Shown here piece by piece: positions 16,532 through 26,368 of a stretch of DNA of 64,000 nt. A program made the translations under genes and the position numbers. The first letter of the stretch is position 1, and every line of letters begins with the position of its first letter. The stretch comes from JADJEI01 sp035328465. Its GTDB lineage: Bacteria; Bacteroidota; Ignavibacteria; Ignavibacteriales; Ignavibacteriaceae. The DNA is taken from contig DAOLIQ010000007.1 of NCBI GenBank assembly GCA_035328465.1, positions 12,339-76,338 of the forward strand. The letters run 5' to 3'. The notes beneath the pieces are model-generated. The model did no database searches. It was not told the origin of the DNA and saw only the letters and a list, made by a program, of their open reading frames with translations.

Positions 16532-19372
16532 ATGATAAATTCACAAGGCGTTCAAAATAAGCTTCTAATAATTTTAAGCTTGGTATTTTTGGGCGTAATT
16601 GCTCACGCACAAAGTTTTAAAACGATTACTTCTTTAGGGACTATATCCTCCACTGCCAATACCGCTGATAAACCACAATCTAAAGTTTGGTTTCATGGCG
16701 GGTATTGGTGGACCGTGATTCCTGTCAGTGGGGGAACTTATATTTACAGACTGGAAGGCACGACATGGATACAAAAAAATCAAATTTCAGCTTCTAGTTC
16801 ATTTAAAGCTGACATTAAGTCCCAAGGCGACACGGTTAATATTCTCCTCGTCTCACCAAATATTCCAAGCTCTCAAACTGCAAAGTTTATAAGATATGTG
16901 TTTAATTCAGGATCTTCAACATATTCATCACTAAGTTCCACGAACGTAACACTCGACTCCTATAGCGAAAGTGCAACAATAGATGTTGATAGCAATTTGC
17001 GATTCTGGTTAGCCTCCGATGGTGGGGGATCTGCAGCTGCTTCGGGCTTAAAAAAAATAAATGTACGTTGGAGTGATTATCCATATTCAACTTGGAGCGA
17101 TTCTATTACAATCGCGACCGGAGTTTCTTATGATGATATTTGTGCAATCACTGCTTACGACCCGGACGGACCGAGTAAGATTGGAATAATGTACTCAGAT
17201 CAGGCATCATCCAGTTTCAGATTTGCTTATCATATAGACGGGGATAATGTAAATACTTGGACAAAAGAAACAATTGTGTCTGATCCTACCCCTGGCACAG
17301 GAGTAGGAGATGATCATATTAATTTAAAAGTTGGCTCCGATGGAACTATTTACGCAGCAGTAAAAACCGGTTATGATGCAACAGACTATCCCCAGATAGG
17401 ATTATTAGTAAAAAGTCATTCCGGTTCTTGGAGTTCGATTTACACAGTCACCGAACATGATGACCTTGATCCCGGGACAAGACCTATCGTATTATTAAAT
17501 GAAGCCAGTGGTACAGTTACAGTAATATATTCAGCTGCAGATGGACAATATGACGATCTTCTTTATAAAGAATCGCCTATCAGTTCAATTAGTTTTCCAA
17601 CCCGTGCTCAATATCTCGTTTATGCAACTGAAGACTACCGCGATGTCTCGAGTTCAAAAGAAAATTATTCCGATAGTACAGTTATTGTTTATTCAACCTC
17701 TTCATCAATTTGGGAGGGTGTGATCGCAAAAAGAACTGATGTTTCTACAACGAATGGTGCAGGTTACTCATTAGCCTTCGACGGAATAGATGATGTGCTA
17801 AGAGTAGAAAGTAATTCCACAATTAATTTAACAGGCTCACTGACAATTGAAGCATGGATTAACCCATCTTCTTTACAGAGTCGTTCTATTTTAAATAAAA
17901 CATCTGGCTCTTCAAATGGATACGAGCTGGCAATCACTTCCGCTGGCAAAGTAACTTTTAGAATTGATAACACTACATTGACATCGTCTCAAACATATTC
18001 TGCAAATACTTGGACTCATATAGCCGCTACCTTTAATTCATCCGGTGGCAGCATGAAGATTTACATTAATGGTGTGCTTGATCCAAATTCTACGACTAGT
18101 TCTATAAGCAGTAATTCGGCAAGACTACTCATTAGTGCAACAACAAGTAATTACTTCAATGGGCAATTGGATGAAATACGTTTATGGAATACCGTAAGAT
18201 CAGAGACACAAATTCAGGCGAATATGTGCCAAAAGTTAACCGGAAGTGAAACTAACTTAATTGGCTACTGGAATTTTGACACACCCGAAGGTTTAAACGT
18301 TCCTGATAAAACTTCCAATAATAATTACGCTACAATGCACGACATGGCTAATTATGTTTATGACTGGTCCGGTGCAGCAATCGGAGACGAGAGTGCTTCT
18401 GATTATGATCCAACTGGTGGATTCACACAAAATTTAAGTCATTCTGATGGTGACGATATTACTGCGACAACCACTGGGGGAACAATTACGGGATTACAAT
18501 TATATCGCGTGGATTCAACTCCACTCAGGACGGGGGCAACCAATACAGCAGACACTCTTACTACAATCAGCCCTTATCGCTTTTGGGGTGTAAAAGTAAT
18601 TGGCAGCAGTAGTCCAACTTATACACTCACTTATAATTACGACGGACATCCTGGAATTTTTTCAGAAAGTGGATTAAATTTATTGTTTAGAGATAACTTA
18701 GCTGATGATACTTGGTCGGAGTTGTATGCGACTCTTAACACATCTACCAATACATTGACTAAAACCGGTTTGACGGGAACTGAGTTTGCTCTTGCCAGTA
18801 GTGTCGATCCCCTTCCCGTCGAACTTTCATCCTTCAGTGCTCAAATAATTAATAAAAATGTTATCCTTAATTGGGAAACAGCTACAGAAGTCAGGAATTA
18901 TGGTTTTGATGTCGAGAAATCTTTTGATGGAAAAGTCTTTATTAAACTTGGCTTTGTGCAAGGCAACGGAAACAGCAATTCAAATAAGTATTATTCGTTT
19001 GAAGACAATTCTCCTGAAACTGGAATTAATTATTACAGGCTGAAACAGATTGATACAGATGGCTCATTCGAATATTCCAAAATCATTTCTATAAATTTAA
19101 ATGTCCCGACAGAGTTCACACTTTCGCAAAATTATCCCAATCCGTTTAACCCAACCACTACCATTGATTTTACGCTTCCATCGGACACTTTCGTCTCGTT
19201 AAAAGTATATGATCTTTTAGGAAACGAAACCACCTCGCTGATTAGTGAACCGAAGGAGGCAGGCAGTTATTCTCTTCAGTTTGATGGTACGAATCTTGCC
19301 AGTGGTAATTACATTTATGTAATAAACGCTGGCGGCAAGATCATTACTAAAAAGATGACTTTGTTAAAATAG
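16532..19372 (+). CDS. Secreted LamG-domain protein with T9SS sorting domain
   Basis: Signal peptide about 1-25 (ending AHAQ). The N-terminal 400 residues have short repeated beta-rich blocks resembling a sialidase/BNR-like propeller, not firmly assigned. A LamG/concanavalin-like domain follows (about 415-570, SLAFDGIDDVLRVES ... LTIEAWINP ... DEIRLWNTVRS). After a beta region and an LPVELSSFSA linker comes the type A T9SS C-terminal domain (about 860-946, LSQNYPNPFNPTTTIDFTLP ... GNYIYVINAGGKIITKKMTLLK). It is probably exported to the cell surface and may bind or process carbohydrate. The ATG at 16532 is preferred over an in-frame TTG at 16526. It lies inside the polysaccharide locus on the same strand. 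Confidence 0.88.
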   Translation: MINSQGVQNKLLIILSLVFLGVIAHAQSFKTITSLGTISSTANTADKPQSKVWFHGGYWWTVIPVSGGTYIYRLEGTTWIQKNQISASSSFKADIKSQGDTVNILLVSPNIPSSQTAKFIRYVFNSGSSTYSSLSSTNVTLDSYSESATIDVDSNLRFWLASDGGGSAAASGLKKINVRWSDYPYSTWSDSITIATGVSYDDICAITAYDPDGPSKIGIMYSDQASSSFRFAYHIDGDNVNTWTKETIVSDPTPGTGVGDDHINLKVGSDGTIYAAVKTGYDATDYPQIGLLVKSHSGSWSSIYTVTEHDDLDPGTRPIVLLNEASGTVTVIYSAADGQYDDLLYKESPISSISFPTRAQYLVYATEDYRDVSSSKENYSDSTVIVYSTSSSIWEGVIAKRTDVSTTNGAGYSLAFDGIDDVLRVESNSTINLTGSLTIEAWINPSSLQSRSILNKTSGSSNGYELAITSAGKVTFRIDNTTLTSSQTYSANTWTHIAATFNSSGGSMKIYINGVLDPNSTTSSISSNSARLLISATTSNYFNGQLDEIRLWNTVRSETQIQANMCQKLTGSETNLIGYWNFDTPEGLNVPDKTSNNNYATMHDMANYVYDWSGAAIGDESASDYDPTGGFTQNLSHSDGDDITATTTGGTITGLQLYRVDSTPLRTGATNTADTLTTISPYRFWGVKVIGSSSPTYTLTYNYDGHPGIFSESGLNLLFRDNLADDTWSELYATLNTSTNTLTKTGLTGTEFALASSVDPLPVELSSFSAQIINKNVILNWETATEVRNYGFDVEKSFDGKVFIKLGFVQGNGNSNSNKYYSFEDNSPETGINYYRLKQIDTDGSFEYSKIISINLNVPTEFTLSQNYPNPFNPTTTIDFTLPSDTFVSLKVYDLLGNETTSLISEPKEAGSYSLQFDGTNLASGNYIYVINAGGKIITKKMTLLK

Positions 19373-19542
19373 TCGCCTCCCGGTAAATAATTCACATTTT
19401 GGAATTGTTTGCAGACAATGAAGCATGTTTTAATTGACGATAACTATGTAAAGTTATTTAGGAACTTTTGTGATTTTTTGTTTACAATTTTAGAGGGTAA
19501 TATTATTACCGAACTACAAGTAAATTTTTCTTATTGAGTTTA

Positions 19543-20640
19543 ATGAACAATATTATTTTTATTGAAGATCAAAATTTCGAGTTAGTAAGTAAATGGGATA
19601 AATTTGTAGCCTCACATCCAGGAGGACAAATTTATTTCACAACAGACTGGTTAAAAATCATCCAGCAGGAATCTGGTGAAAAGTTAATACGATTAGCCTG
19701 TGTTGATGATGATGAAAATATTCTCGGTGTTTTACCGTTAATGACAACGAAAGGATTTCCATTTGGTATGGGGGGAGTTGCCGGTTCAGCAAGATTGTCG
19801 TCCTTGCCGCGAACTCCAATAGGGGGTCCATTATCCTTCTCCTCTGAAGTTGATGCTTTACTAATTGATGAAGCTATACTTTTACTGCAAAAATTTCCGC
19901 GTAAAATCCTGCAGTTAAAATCAATGTCGGATAAATTAAATAACTCTAAAAATGATTTGGTTTGTGTGCCTTGGAGAGAATCTTACTTGCTGGATATTCC
20001 TGTAGATAGTCTTAAAGAGATACGTTACGGCGATTCAAAAAATCATACTAAAATAAAAACAGGAATCAACAAATCATTAAATTCTGGAGTTAAGTTTGGA
20101 GTCTCCACTGACATAAGTGATTTAAAAGAATGGTATAAACTATTTCTTGATACGATGCAGCAGCATTTTACTCCTGCAAGATCACTAATGTTTTTTCAAA
20201 ATTTGTGGGTCAATTTTTATGATCGCGGTATGATGAAATTATATACCGCCAGCTACGAAAACAAAATGATTGCAGGATCAATTTTATTTTATTTCGGTAA
20301 GAATGTTACATACGCCTTTAATGGAAGCGATAAGGAATTCTTAAATCTTCGACCTAATGATTTAATTCATTGGCATGCAATTATTGAAGCCCAACAGAAT
20401 GGATTTAGTAGTTATGACTTTGGTGAGGTTTCTAAAAATGACGCAGGTTTAGCCGCATATAAAAAAAAGTGGGGAACAAAAATTGTACAGATTTACCATT
20501 ACTATTTCCCGGAGCAGATTTCACTCTATGGTAATGAAATTGACATAGAAAGCGCCGAAGGTTTGAAGCAAAAGATAATAAAAAGACTACCTTCAAATAT
20601 ATTTGCTCATCTTGGGGAATGGACCTATAAATATCTTTAA
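19543..20640 (+). CDS. FemAB-like GNAT-fold transferase (second of three)
   Basis: A 365-residue FemAB-type transferase, clearly related to the protein at 21.6 kb. Shared features are the IYFTTDWLKIIQQESG start region, GFPFGMGGVAGSARLSSLPR, the VPWRESYLLDIP segment and the C-terminal FNGSDKEFLNLRPNDLIHWH followed by DFGEVSKNDAGLAAYKKKWG. Likely modifies a lipid-linked sugar with an aminoacyl or acyl group in the cytoplasm. I prefer the ATG at 19543; the frame opens at a TTG at 19534. The next gene starts 7 bp after the stop. Confidence 0.8.
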   Translation: MNNIIFIEDQNFELVSKWDKFVASHPGGQIYFTTDWLKIIQQESGEKLIRLACVDDDENILGVLPLMTTKGFPFGMGGVAGSARLSSLPRTPIGGPLSFSSEVDALLIDEAILLLQKFPRKILQLKSMSDKLNNSKNDLVCVPWRESYLLDIPVDSLKEIRYGDSKNHTKIKTGINKSLNSGVKFGVSTDISDLKEWYKLFLDTMQQHFTPARSLMFFQNLWVNFYDRGMMKLYTASYENKMIAGSILFYFGKNVTYAFNGSDKEFLNLRPNDLIHWHAIIEAQQNGFSSYDFGEVSKNDAGLAAYKKKWGTKIVQIYHYYFPEQISLYGNEIDIESAEGLKQKIIKRLPSNIFAHLGEWTYKYL

Positions 20641-20647
20641 TTTATGG

Positions 20648-21562
20648 ATGAGCATGATCAATAAAATTTTCTACATAATTAAGCCAATCATTCCTCGGAA
20701 AATTCAAATTTATTTGAGACGTTTTTTAATTAACATTAAACTTAAAAAATATAGCAGTGTTTGGCCCATCCTTGAATCAGCAGAGAAGAAACCAGAAGGA
20801 TTTCCAGATTGGAAGGACAATAAAAAGTTTGTATTCGTTTTAACCCACGACGTTGAGCTTCAAGGCGGACATGATAAATGCATCGAATTGATGAAACTTG
20901 AAATGCATCTTGGCTTCAGATCTTCGTTTAATTTTGTGCCTGAACGATATACTGTTTCTCCTGATCTGAGAAATACACTAGTAAAAAATGGGTTTGAAGT
21001 TGGAGTGCATGGATTAAATCACGACGGGAAACTTTTTAGCTCAAAAGAAGTTTTTTCTGCCAGAGCAAAAAAAATTAATGAATACTTGAAGCAATGGAAT
21101 GCAGTTGGTTTTCGTGCGCCAGCAATGCATCATAATCTTGAGTGGCAGCATGAATTAAATGTAAAGTATGACCTTTCAACATTTGATACAGATCCATTCG
21201 AGCCGCAGTCTGACGGCGTTGGAACTATCTTTCCATTCTTTGTTAAAAATGGAAATTCAATCGGTGGTTATTGGGAATTTCCTTACACACTCGTTCAAGA
21301 TTTTACGCTTTTAATATTAATGAACGAATCAAATGAAATTTGGAAAAAGAAACTTGATTGGATTGTTGAAAAAGGCGGAATGGCATTACTGAATGTTCAT
21401 CCTGATTATATTAATTTTTCAAATAGTCCAAATCAAATAGAAGAATTTTCTTTCACACATTACAAGGCATTCCTTATGTATGTTAAAACCAAGTACAAAC
21501 ATGAATATTGGAATCCATTGCCATGTGAATTGGCTGAATATCTAAGTCAGAATTACTTATAG
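20648..21562 (+). CDS. NodB-type polysaccharide deacetylase
   Basis: A 304-residue carbohydrate esterase family 4-like protein. The NodB catalytic landmarks are visible: LTHDVE (the Asp motif, about 63-68), GVHGLNHDGKLF (metal His motif, about 118-129) and GFRAPAMHHN (about 150-159). No signal peptide is evident. Such members in exopolysaccharide loci deacetylate lipid-linked sugars. The open frame starts upstream at 20603, overlapping the FemAB gene, but the ATG at 20648 just after that gene's stop is the likely start; another ATG lies at 20654. Family is confident, substrate unknown. Confidence 0.85.
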   Translation: MSMINKIFYIIKPIIPRKIQIYLRRFLINIKLKKYSSVWPILESAEKKPEGFPDWKDNKKFVFVLTHDVELQGGHDKCIELMKLEMHLGFRSSFNFVPERYTVSPDLRNTLVKNGFEVGVHGLNHDGKLFSSKEVFSARAKKINEYLKQWNAVGFRAPAMHHNLEWQHELNVKYDLSTFDTDPFEPQSDGVGTIFPFFVKNGNSIGGYWEFPYTLVQDFTLLILMNESNEIWKKKLDWIVEKGGMALLNVHPDYINFSNSPNQIEEFSFTHYKAFLMYVKTKYKHEYWNPLPCELAEYLSQNYL

Positions 21563-21627
21563 TGTCTTGAGTAATTGAGTTGCGCTATGCTGATGGTTAT
21601 TTAATAATCAATTAGCAAAGAACAATT

Positions 21628-22722
21628 ATGTATAAAATTATTGAAGCTTCCTCGGATGAAAATGAAAGAATAACAAATTATCTTTCAATAAATAACGAAG
21701 CATCTTTTTACCATTTACCTAAATGGGTAGATATTCTTTCGAAAGAGTCTGGTCAAAAAGCAATTAAACTATTATGCTTAGATGAGCATGATAATATTGT
21801 TGGATATATTCCTCTTTTATACACGAAAGGATTACCTTTTGGATTAGGAGGTATTTTAGCTTCGCAGAGATTAGCTTCTCTGCCCAGATCTCCGATTGCC
21901 GGGCCAATAGCAGATGATGCTGAAGTTTTAAAACTATTGATTGATTCAGCGATAGAAATTGCTAAATCTAAACCAAAAATAATTTTACAACTAAAATATG
22001 AATGCGGAAACCTTGATCAGATTGAAGACAAGTTAATTCGAGTACCTTGGCGTAAGTCTTATTACAAAGAATTGCCTCCCAAAGGGATTAAAATAGAATT
22101 CGCCAACCAAAAGGCAGAAAAAGAAATTCATAGATCATTCAATAAAGCAAAAGAATATAATATTAAAATTCGTGAAGCTTCGAACATTGACGACCTTCGT
22201 AATTGGTATAAGCTTTACCTAAAAACTATGAGATATCACACAACCCCATCGAGGCGATTTAGTTTTTTCAAGGACCTATGGAGTGAATTTCACGGCAGCG
22301 GTTTAATGAGTATTTCATTGGTTGAGATGCAGGAGCATTCTCGAATACACCTTATAAATGGAGCTATTTCATTTAGGTACAAGGATAGAATTTACGGAGC
22401 GTTTAAAGGCAGTGATCGAAAATATTTTAAATATCGTGTCAATGATTTGCTTCATTGGTATGAATTGAACAAAGCACAGGAAGAAGGATTCAGAATTTTT
22501 GATATGGGCGAGGTACAGGGCGAACATGACGGACTCGATCATTATAAAAAGAAATGGGGTATGAATGAAAGCGAAATTTTTCATTACTATCTTAAGGCTG
22601 ACTATCAAATTAAGGAAAAATTAGATCCGGGAAATAATTCCTCATTCATTGCAAAACTCTGGCGTTATGTACCACTGCCATTAATAGAGTTATCCGGATC
22701 AATCACTAACCATTTTCTCTAA
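21628..22722 (+). CDS. FemAB-like GNAT-fold transferase (third of three)
   Basis: A 364-residue paralog of the gene at 19.5 kb with the same order of motifs: ASFYHLPKWVDILSKESG, GLPFGLGGILASQRLASLPR, VPWRKSYYKELPP, then FKGSDRKYFKYRVNDLLHWY and DMGEVQGEHDGLDHYKKKWG. The two flank the NodB-type deacetylase, which suggests tandem duplication with the deacetylase between. One possible role is N-acylation or aminoacylation of amino groups freed by the deacetylase (inference). The product is likely cytoplasmic. Confidence 0.8.
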   Translation: MYKIIEASSDENERITNYLSINNEASFYHLPKWVDILSKESGQKAIKLLCLDEHDNIVGYIPLLYTKGLPFGLGGILASQRLASLPRSPIAGPIADDAEVLKLLIDSAIEIAKSKPKIILQLKYECGNLDQIEDKLIRVPWRKSYYKELPPKGIKIEFANQKAEKEIHRSFNKAKEYNIKIREASNIDDLRNWYKLYLKTMRYHTTPSRRFSFFKDLWSEFHGSGLMSISLVEMQEHSRIHLINGAISFRYKDRIYGAFKGSDRKYFKYRVNDLLHWYELNKAQEEGFRIFDMGEVQGEHDGLDHYKKKWGMNESEIFHYYLKADYQIKEKLDPGNNSSFIAKLWRYVPLPLIELSGSITNHFL

Positions 22723-22755
22723 TTTTTGAAATGACTTTTGAAAAATATTTTTGAT

Positions 22756-23946
22756 ATGATAAAAAATAAAAAAGTAAATATTTGCATGGTGGTTTTCTCT
22801 TCTTACCCGATTGATGTTCGTGTTAGACGCGAAGCTGAAGCATTAATTGCCGAAGGAATGAATGTTGATGTTCTTTGCCGAACTTCACGAAACGAACTGC
22901 CAACAGAAAATGTGCGAGGAGTTAATGCTTATAGATTAAAGCTAAACCGCAAAAGATCGGGGAAGATTGGTTACATCTGGGAGTACATCTATTTTTTTAT
23001 GTGGGCATTTTGGAAAGTGACTACTCTAAATTTTACTAAGCATTATAATATAGTGCATGTACACAACATGCCAGACTTTTTAGTATTTACAAGTCTTATC
23101 CCAAAACTATTCGGCTGCAAAGTTGTATTAGATCTGCACGACCCGATGCCGGAATTATTTACATCTATATTCAAAACTTCTCAGAATAGTTTCGTTTACA
23201 AACTACTTTTAAAAATTGAAAAGATCAGTATTTGGTATTCAGATGTTGTCCTGACTCCAAATCTTGCATTCAAAAATATGTTTGCAAAAAGAAGTTGTTC
23301 AGAGAATAAAGTTCATATAATAATGAATTCGCCGGATGAAAATGTCTTCAAGTATATTAACAATACAGAACGAAATGGTTCGTTGAAATCGAGTTATGTT
23401 TTGATGTATCACGGTGCAATCATTGAGCAGCATGGGCTTGATATTGGTTTAAAAGCGGTAGCACTTTTGAGGGATAAAATTCCTGATATAAAACTGGTTA
23501 TTTTTGGGTCAGGTAATTTCCAGCCATACGCTGAAAAGCTGATTGAGGAATTGAAAATACATAATCTGATTGAGATAAGAGGTGCTGTAATTAATGATGA
23601 GATTGCTATGTTCATTCCCAAAATTGATCTTGGAATTATTCCCAACCGGTTGAACAATTTTACTCAATTAAATTTTCCTGTAAGAATTTTTGAATATTTG
23701 ATAAATAAAAAACCTGTAATTGTTCCAAAGACTAAAGGCATCTCTGATTATTTTGGAGATGACCAAATTTTTTATTTTGAACCAGGCAATGCTGAAAATC
23801 TGGCAGAAAAAATTTACGAAGTTTATACTAATAAAAATTATAGAGAAGACACATTGCAAAAAGCAATCAGTGTTTATGAAAAATATAGATGGCAGGACCA
23901 AAAGAAACAACTAACTGCAATTGAAAAAGCATTGGCTAAGGACTAA
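22756..23946 (+). CDS. GT4-family (GT-B) glycosyltransferase
   Basis: A 396-residue retaining GT-B glycosyltransferase. The N-terminal acceptor domain starts ICMVVFSSYPIDVRVRREAEAL. The donor domain contains YHGAIIEQHGLDIGLKAVALL and the E-x7-E type segment RIFEYLINKKPVIVPKTKG. It adds one sugar to the lipid-linked repeat unit; donor and acceptor cannot be read. I chose the ATG at 22756, since the frame opens at a TTG at 22738. It is the first of a tight run of assembly genes. Confidence 0.88.
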   Translation: MIKNKKVNICMVVFSSYPIDVRVRREAEALIAEGMNVDVLCRTSRNELPTENVRGVNAYRLKLNRKRSGKIGYIWEYIYFFMWAFWKVTTLNFTKHYNIVHVHNMPDFLVFTSLIPKLFGCKVVLDLHDPMPELFTSIFKTSQNSFVYKLLLKIEKISIWYSDVVLTPNLAFKNMFAKRSCSENKVHIIMNSPDENVFKYINNTERNGSLKSSYVLMYHGAIIEQHGLDIGLKAVALLRDKIPDIKLVIFGSGNFQPYAEKLIEELKIHNLIEIRGAVINDEIAMFIPKIDLGIIPNRLNNFTQLNFPVRIFEYLINKKPVIVPKTKGISDYFGDDQIFYFEPGNAENLAEKIYEVYTNKNYREDTLQKAISVYEKYRWQDQKKQLTAIEKALAKD

Positions 23947-23992
23947 TAAATTCCCATTAAAATTATGACAACACCATCCTCGAATAATATTT

Positions 23993-24880
23993 ATGGTTAA
24001 ATACGTACTAATTACGCCGGCAAAAAACGAAGAGGCGTATATTCAAAAAACTATTGAATCAATAATTAATCAAACGATCAAGCCAATAAAATGGGTGATT
24101 GTCAGCGATGGTTCAACAGATAGAACCGATGAGATTGTTGAAAGTTATATTCAAAAACATCCATTTATTCAACTGATAAAGAAGCAGGCAGATGCAACTC
24201 GAAATTTTGGGGCAAAGGTTTTTGCATTCAGAGCTGGCTTTGAGCAAATGAAAAATCTCGATTACGATTTTATAGGAAACCTTGATGGTGATATGGGGTT
24301 AGACCCAGATTATTATGAAAAAATATTTAGAAAATTTGAAGAGAACAAATTGCTTGGCATTGCAGGCGGAGTAAGAATGGATTATCTCGGAGGGAAGTTT
24401 ATTAAGATTCATAGCTCCCGCAACAGTGTCGCTGGTGGATTTCAAATGTTTAGACGTAATTGTTTCGAAAAAATCGGAGGTTACATTCCAATTAGATATG
24501 GAGGGATTGATGCAGCGGCAGAGATAATGGCAAGGATGTATGGATGGCAGGTTCATTCCTTCGAAGATATTACTGCTTATCATTACAAACCGACAGGTAG
24601 TGCGCGAACTAATATTATAAAAGGGAAATTTCAAGCAGGAGTAAAATATTATTTACTCGGTTACTATCCCCCCTTCCCTATTATTCGATTTGCGATGAGA
24701 ATTTATCAGCGCCCATATGTAATTGGAAGCCTTGTTTCAATTATTGGTTTTCTCTGGGCTTCGATAAGGAATTACGAGCGCCCCGTATCAATCGAATTTG
24801 TTGAACATATTCGAACAGAACAAAAATCAAGACTTAAAAATATTCTTAAAAGCGGGAAGGATCCTCTCTTCAAATTTTAA
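23993..24880 (+). CDS. GT2-family glycosyltransferase
   Basis: A 295-residue GT-A inverting glycosyltransferase. LITPAKNEEAYIQKTIESI opens the nucleotide-binding fold, VSDGSTDRTDEIVE is the second motif and NLDGDMGLDPDYY carries the metal-binding DxD. A C-terminal hydrophobic stretch (about 240-262, PYVIGSLVSIIGFLWASI) probably anchors it to the membrane. It is 47 bp downstream of the GT4 gene and 21 bp upstream of the flippase. Confidence 0.9.
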   Translation: MVKYVLITPAKNEEAYIQKTIESIINQTIKPIKWVIVSDGSTDRTDEIVESYIQKHPFIQLIKKQADATRNFGAKVFAFRAGFEQMKNLDYDFIGNLDGDMGLDPDYYEKIFRKFEENKLLGIAGGVRMDYLGGKFIKIHSSRNSVAGGFQMFRRNCFEKIGGYIPIRYGGIDAAAEIMARMYGWQVHSFEDITAYHYKPTGSARTNIIKGKFQAGVKYYLLGYYPPFPIIRFAMRIYQRPYVIGSLVSIIGFLWASIRNYERPVSIEFVEHIRTEQKSRLKNILKSGKDPLFKF

Positions 24881-24901
24881 CTCGTTTGAATAATACTATA
24901 A

Positions 24902-26365
24902 ATGGATAAAAATTTAAAAAAAAATATTCTGAAAGGGTCAGCCGCTACATCTATTGGTACAGTAACCGGAATGATATTCCAATTCGTTACAGTGATGATA
25001 ATGGCTCGATATGTGCCAAAAGACGATTTTGGAATTTATGTACTGGTAATGGTTATTGTTAATATGTTCAATCTTCTCGGCGGGTTTGGACTTGAATTAA
25101 CAATGGTTAAATTTATCGCAAGTGCAATAAAAGAAGAGAACCAAACTGTGCTGACACCAGTATTAGTTTTACGTGGAATTGGTTCAATTTTGTTCAGCAT
25201 AATATTTTTCTTAACAGCAAAATTTGTTCTTCATTTTTTTGATGATCGGCTGAATGAATACTTATGGTACATCACAATAATTTTTATACTTGCCAATTAC
25301 CGTGATTTGCTTTACAACCTGATGCAAGGTTTGAACCAATTCAGACAATACTCTTACGTAAATGTTTTATCCTCTTTCTTCAGGGTAGTGCTTACACTTG
25401 TTTACGTGTTTTTTGGAAAATTGAATGTTGAAAGTCTTTTAATAATCGAGTTACTTTCTACACTTCAACCGATGCTTCATCAAATTATCGTTATTCCATT
25501 TAAAAACTATCTTAAAAGCGGAAACTGGAGTACATATTTGAAAGTAATCCGATTCAGCCTGCCGCTTTACATTAATAATTTGGTTGTGTTTTTAAACGGA
25601 CGATCGAACATCTTTATAATCGGTGCATACTTGAATCCATCAAGTGTCGCAAACTTTGATGTGGCTAATAAAGTACCGATAGCGCTGAAAAAAATATTTC
25701 AATCATTCATTATCGTTTACTTTCCAAATCTTTCGAAATTATTTTCAGCAGGAGATAAACAGAATGCGATAAAATTAATAGAAAGATCGATGGTAATTTT
25801 CTCACTTGCTACCTCCCTTTTAGTACTCTTCGCTTTTTTGTTCCGAAATGAATTGACAAGGATTTTATATTCGAGTGCTTATGCAGAAATTTCTCTGGCT
25901 TTTGCTTTACTGATTCTCAATTTTCTTTTAAGAGGTTTAGGCGACCTTATGGGATACTCTCTATTATCCGCAGGATATCCCGCAGTCTCTCCGCGAATTA
26001 ATACCATTGCCAGCGTGATAAGCATATCACTAAGCTTGCTATTTATTCCGTTGTACGGCTACATGGGAGCAGTTTATGCTCTTCTTTGTATGAATATAAT
26101 TTCATCACAGCTTTTTTATTTTTATCTAAAAAAATATGATATAAATCCTGATATCAAAACATTGATAAAACTTGCTGCTATTCTACTAGCGGCACTATTA
26201 TCATTTTTATATAGCGGTGAATTTTCGATAGTGTACTCTTCTATAATATTTATAAGCTGTCTTGTCATTAGTTGGTTTGCAATCAAAGATCTAAGAGATG
26301 CAGCGAAATATTTATCGGGTAAAATAATGAGCATCACCTGGCGAAAATATCGGGAGGTAAAATAA
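24902..26365 (+). CDS. Wzx-type polysaccharide repeat-unit flippase
   Basis: A 487-residue MOP-superfamily (MPS) integral membrane protein with about 12-14 hydrophobic segments. The opening KGSAATSIGTVTGMIFQFVTVMIMARYVPKDDFGIYVL pattern is typical of Wzx-like flippases, split here: GSAATSIGTVTGMIFQF then ARYVPKDDFGIYVLVM. It moves undecaprenyl-linked repeat units across the inner membrane, for the polymerase encoded at 29.2 kb. The next gene starts 3 bp after the stop, so they are co-transcribed. Confidence 0.92.
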   Translation: MDKNLKKNILKGSAATSIGTVTGMIFQFVTVMIMARYVPKDDFGIYVLVMVIVNMFNLLGGFGLELTMVKFIASAIKEENQTVLTPVLVLRGIGSILFSIIFFLTAKFVLHFFDDRLNEYLWYITIIFILANYRDLLYNLMQGLNQFRQYSYVNVLSSFFRVVLTLVYVFFGKLNVESLLIIELLSTLQPMLHQIIVIPFKNYLKSGNWSTYLKVIRFSLPLYINNLVVFLNGRSNIFIIGAYLNPSSVANFDVANKVPIALKKIFQSFIIVYFPNLSKLFSAGDKQNAIKLIERSMVIFSLATSLLVLFAFLFRNELTRILYSSAYAEISLAFALLILNFLLRGLGDLMGYSLLSAGYPAVSPRINTIASVISISLSLLFIPLYGYMGAVYALLCMNIISSQLFYFYLKKYDINPDIKTLIKLAAILLAALLSFLYSGEFSIVYSSIIFISCLVISWFAIKDLRDAAKYLSGKIMSITWRKYREVK

Positions 26366-26368
26366 ACT

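Noticed and set aside
19543..22722. Exosortase/PEP-CTERM system, suggested by FemAB and deacetylase gene content
   Set aside because: No exosortase gene or PEP-CTERM tail is visible in the window; the C-terminal signals present are T9SS type.
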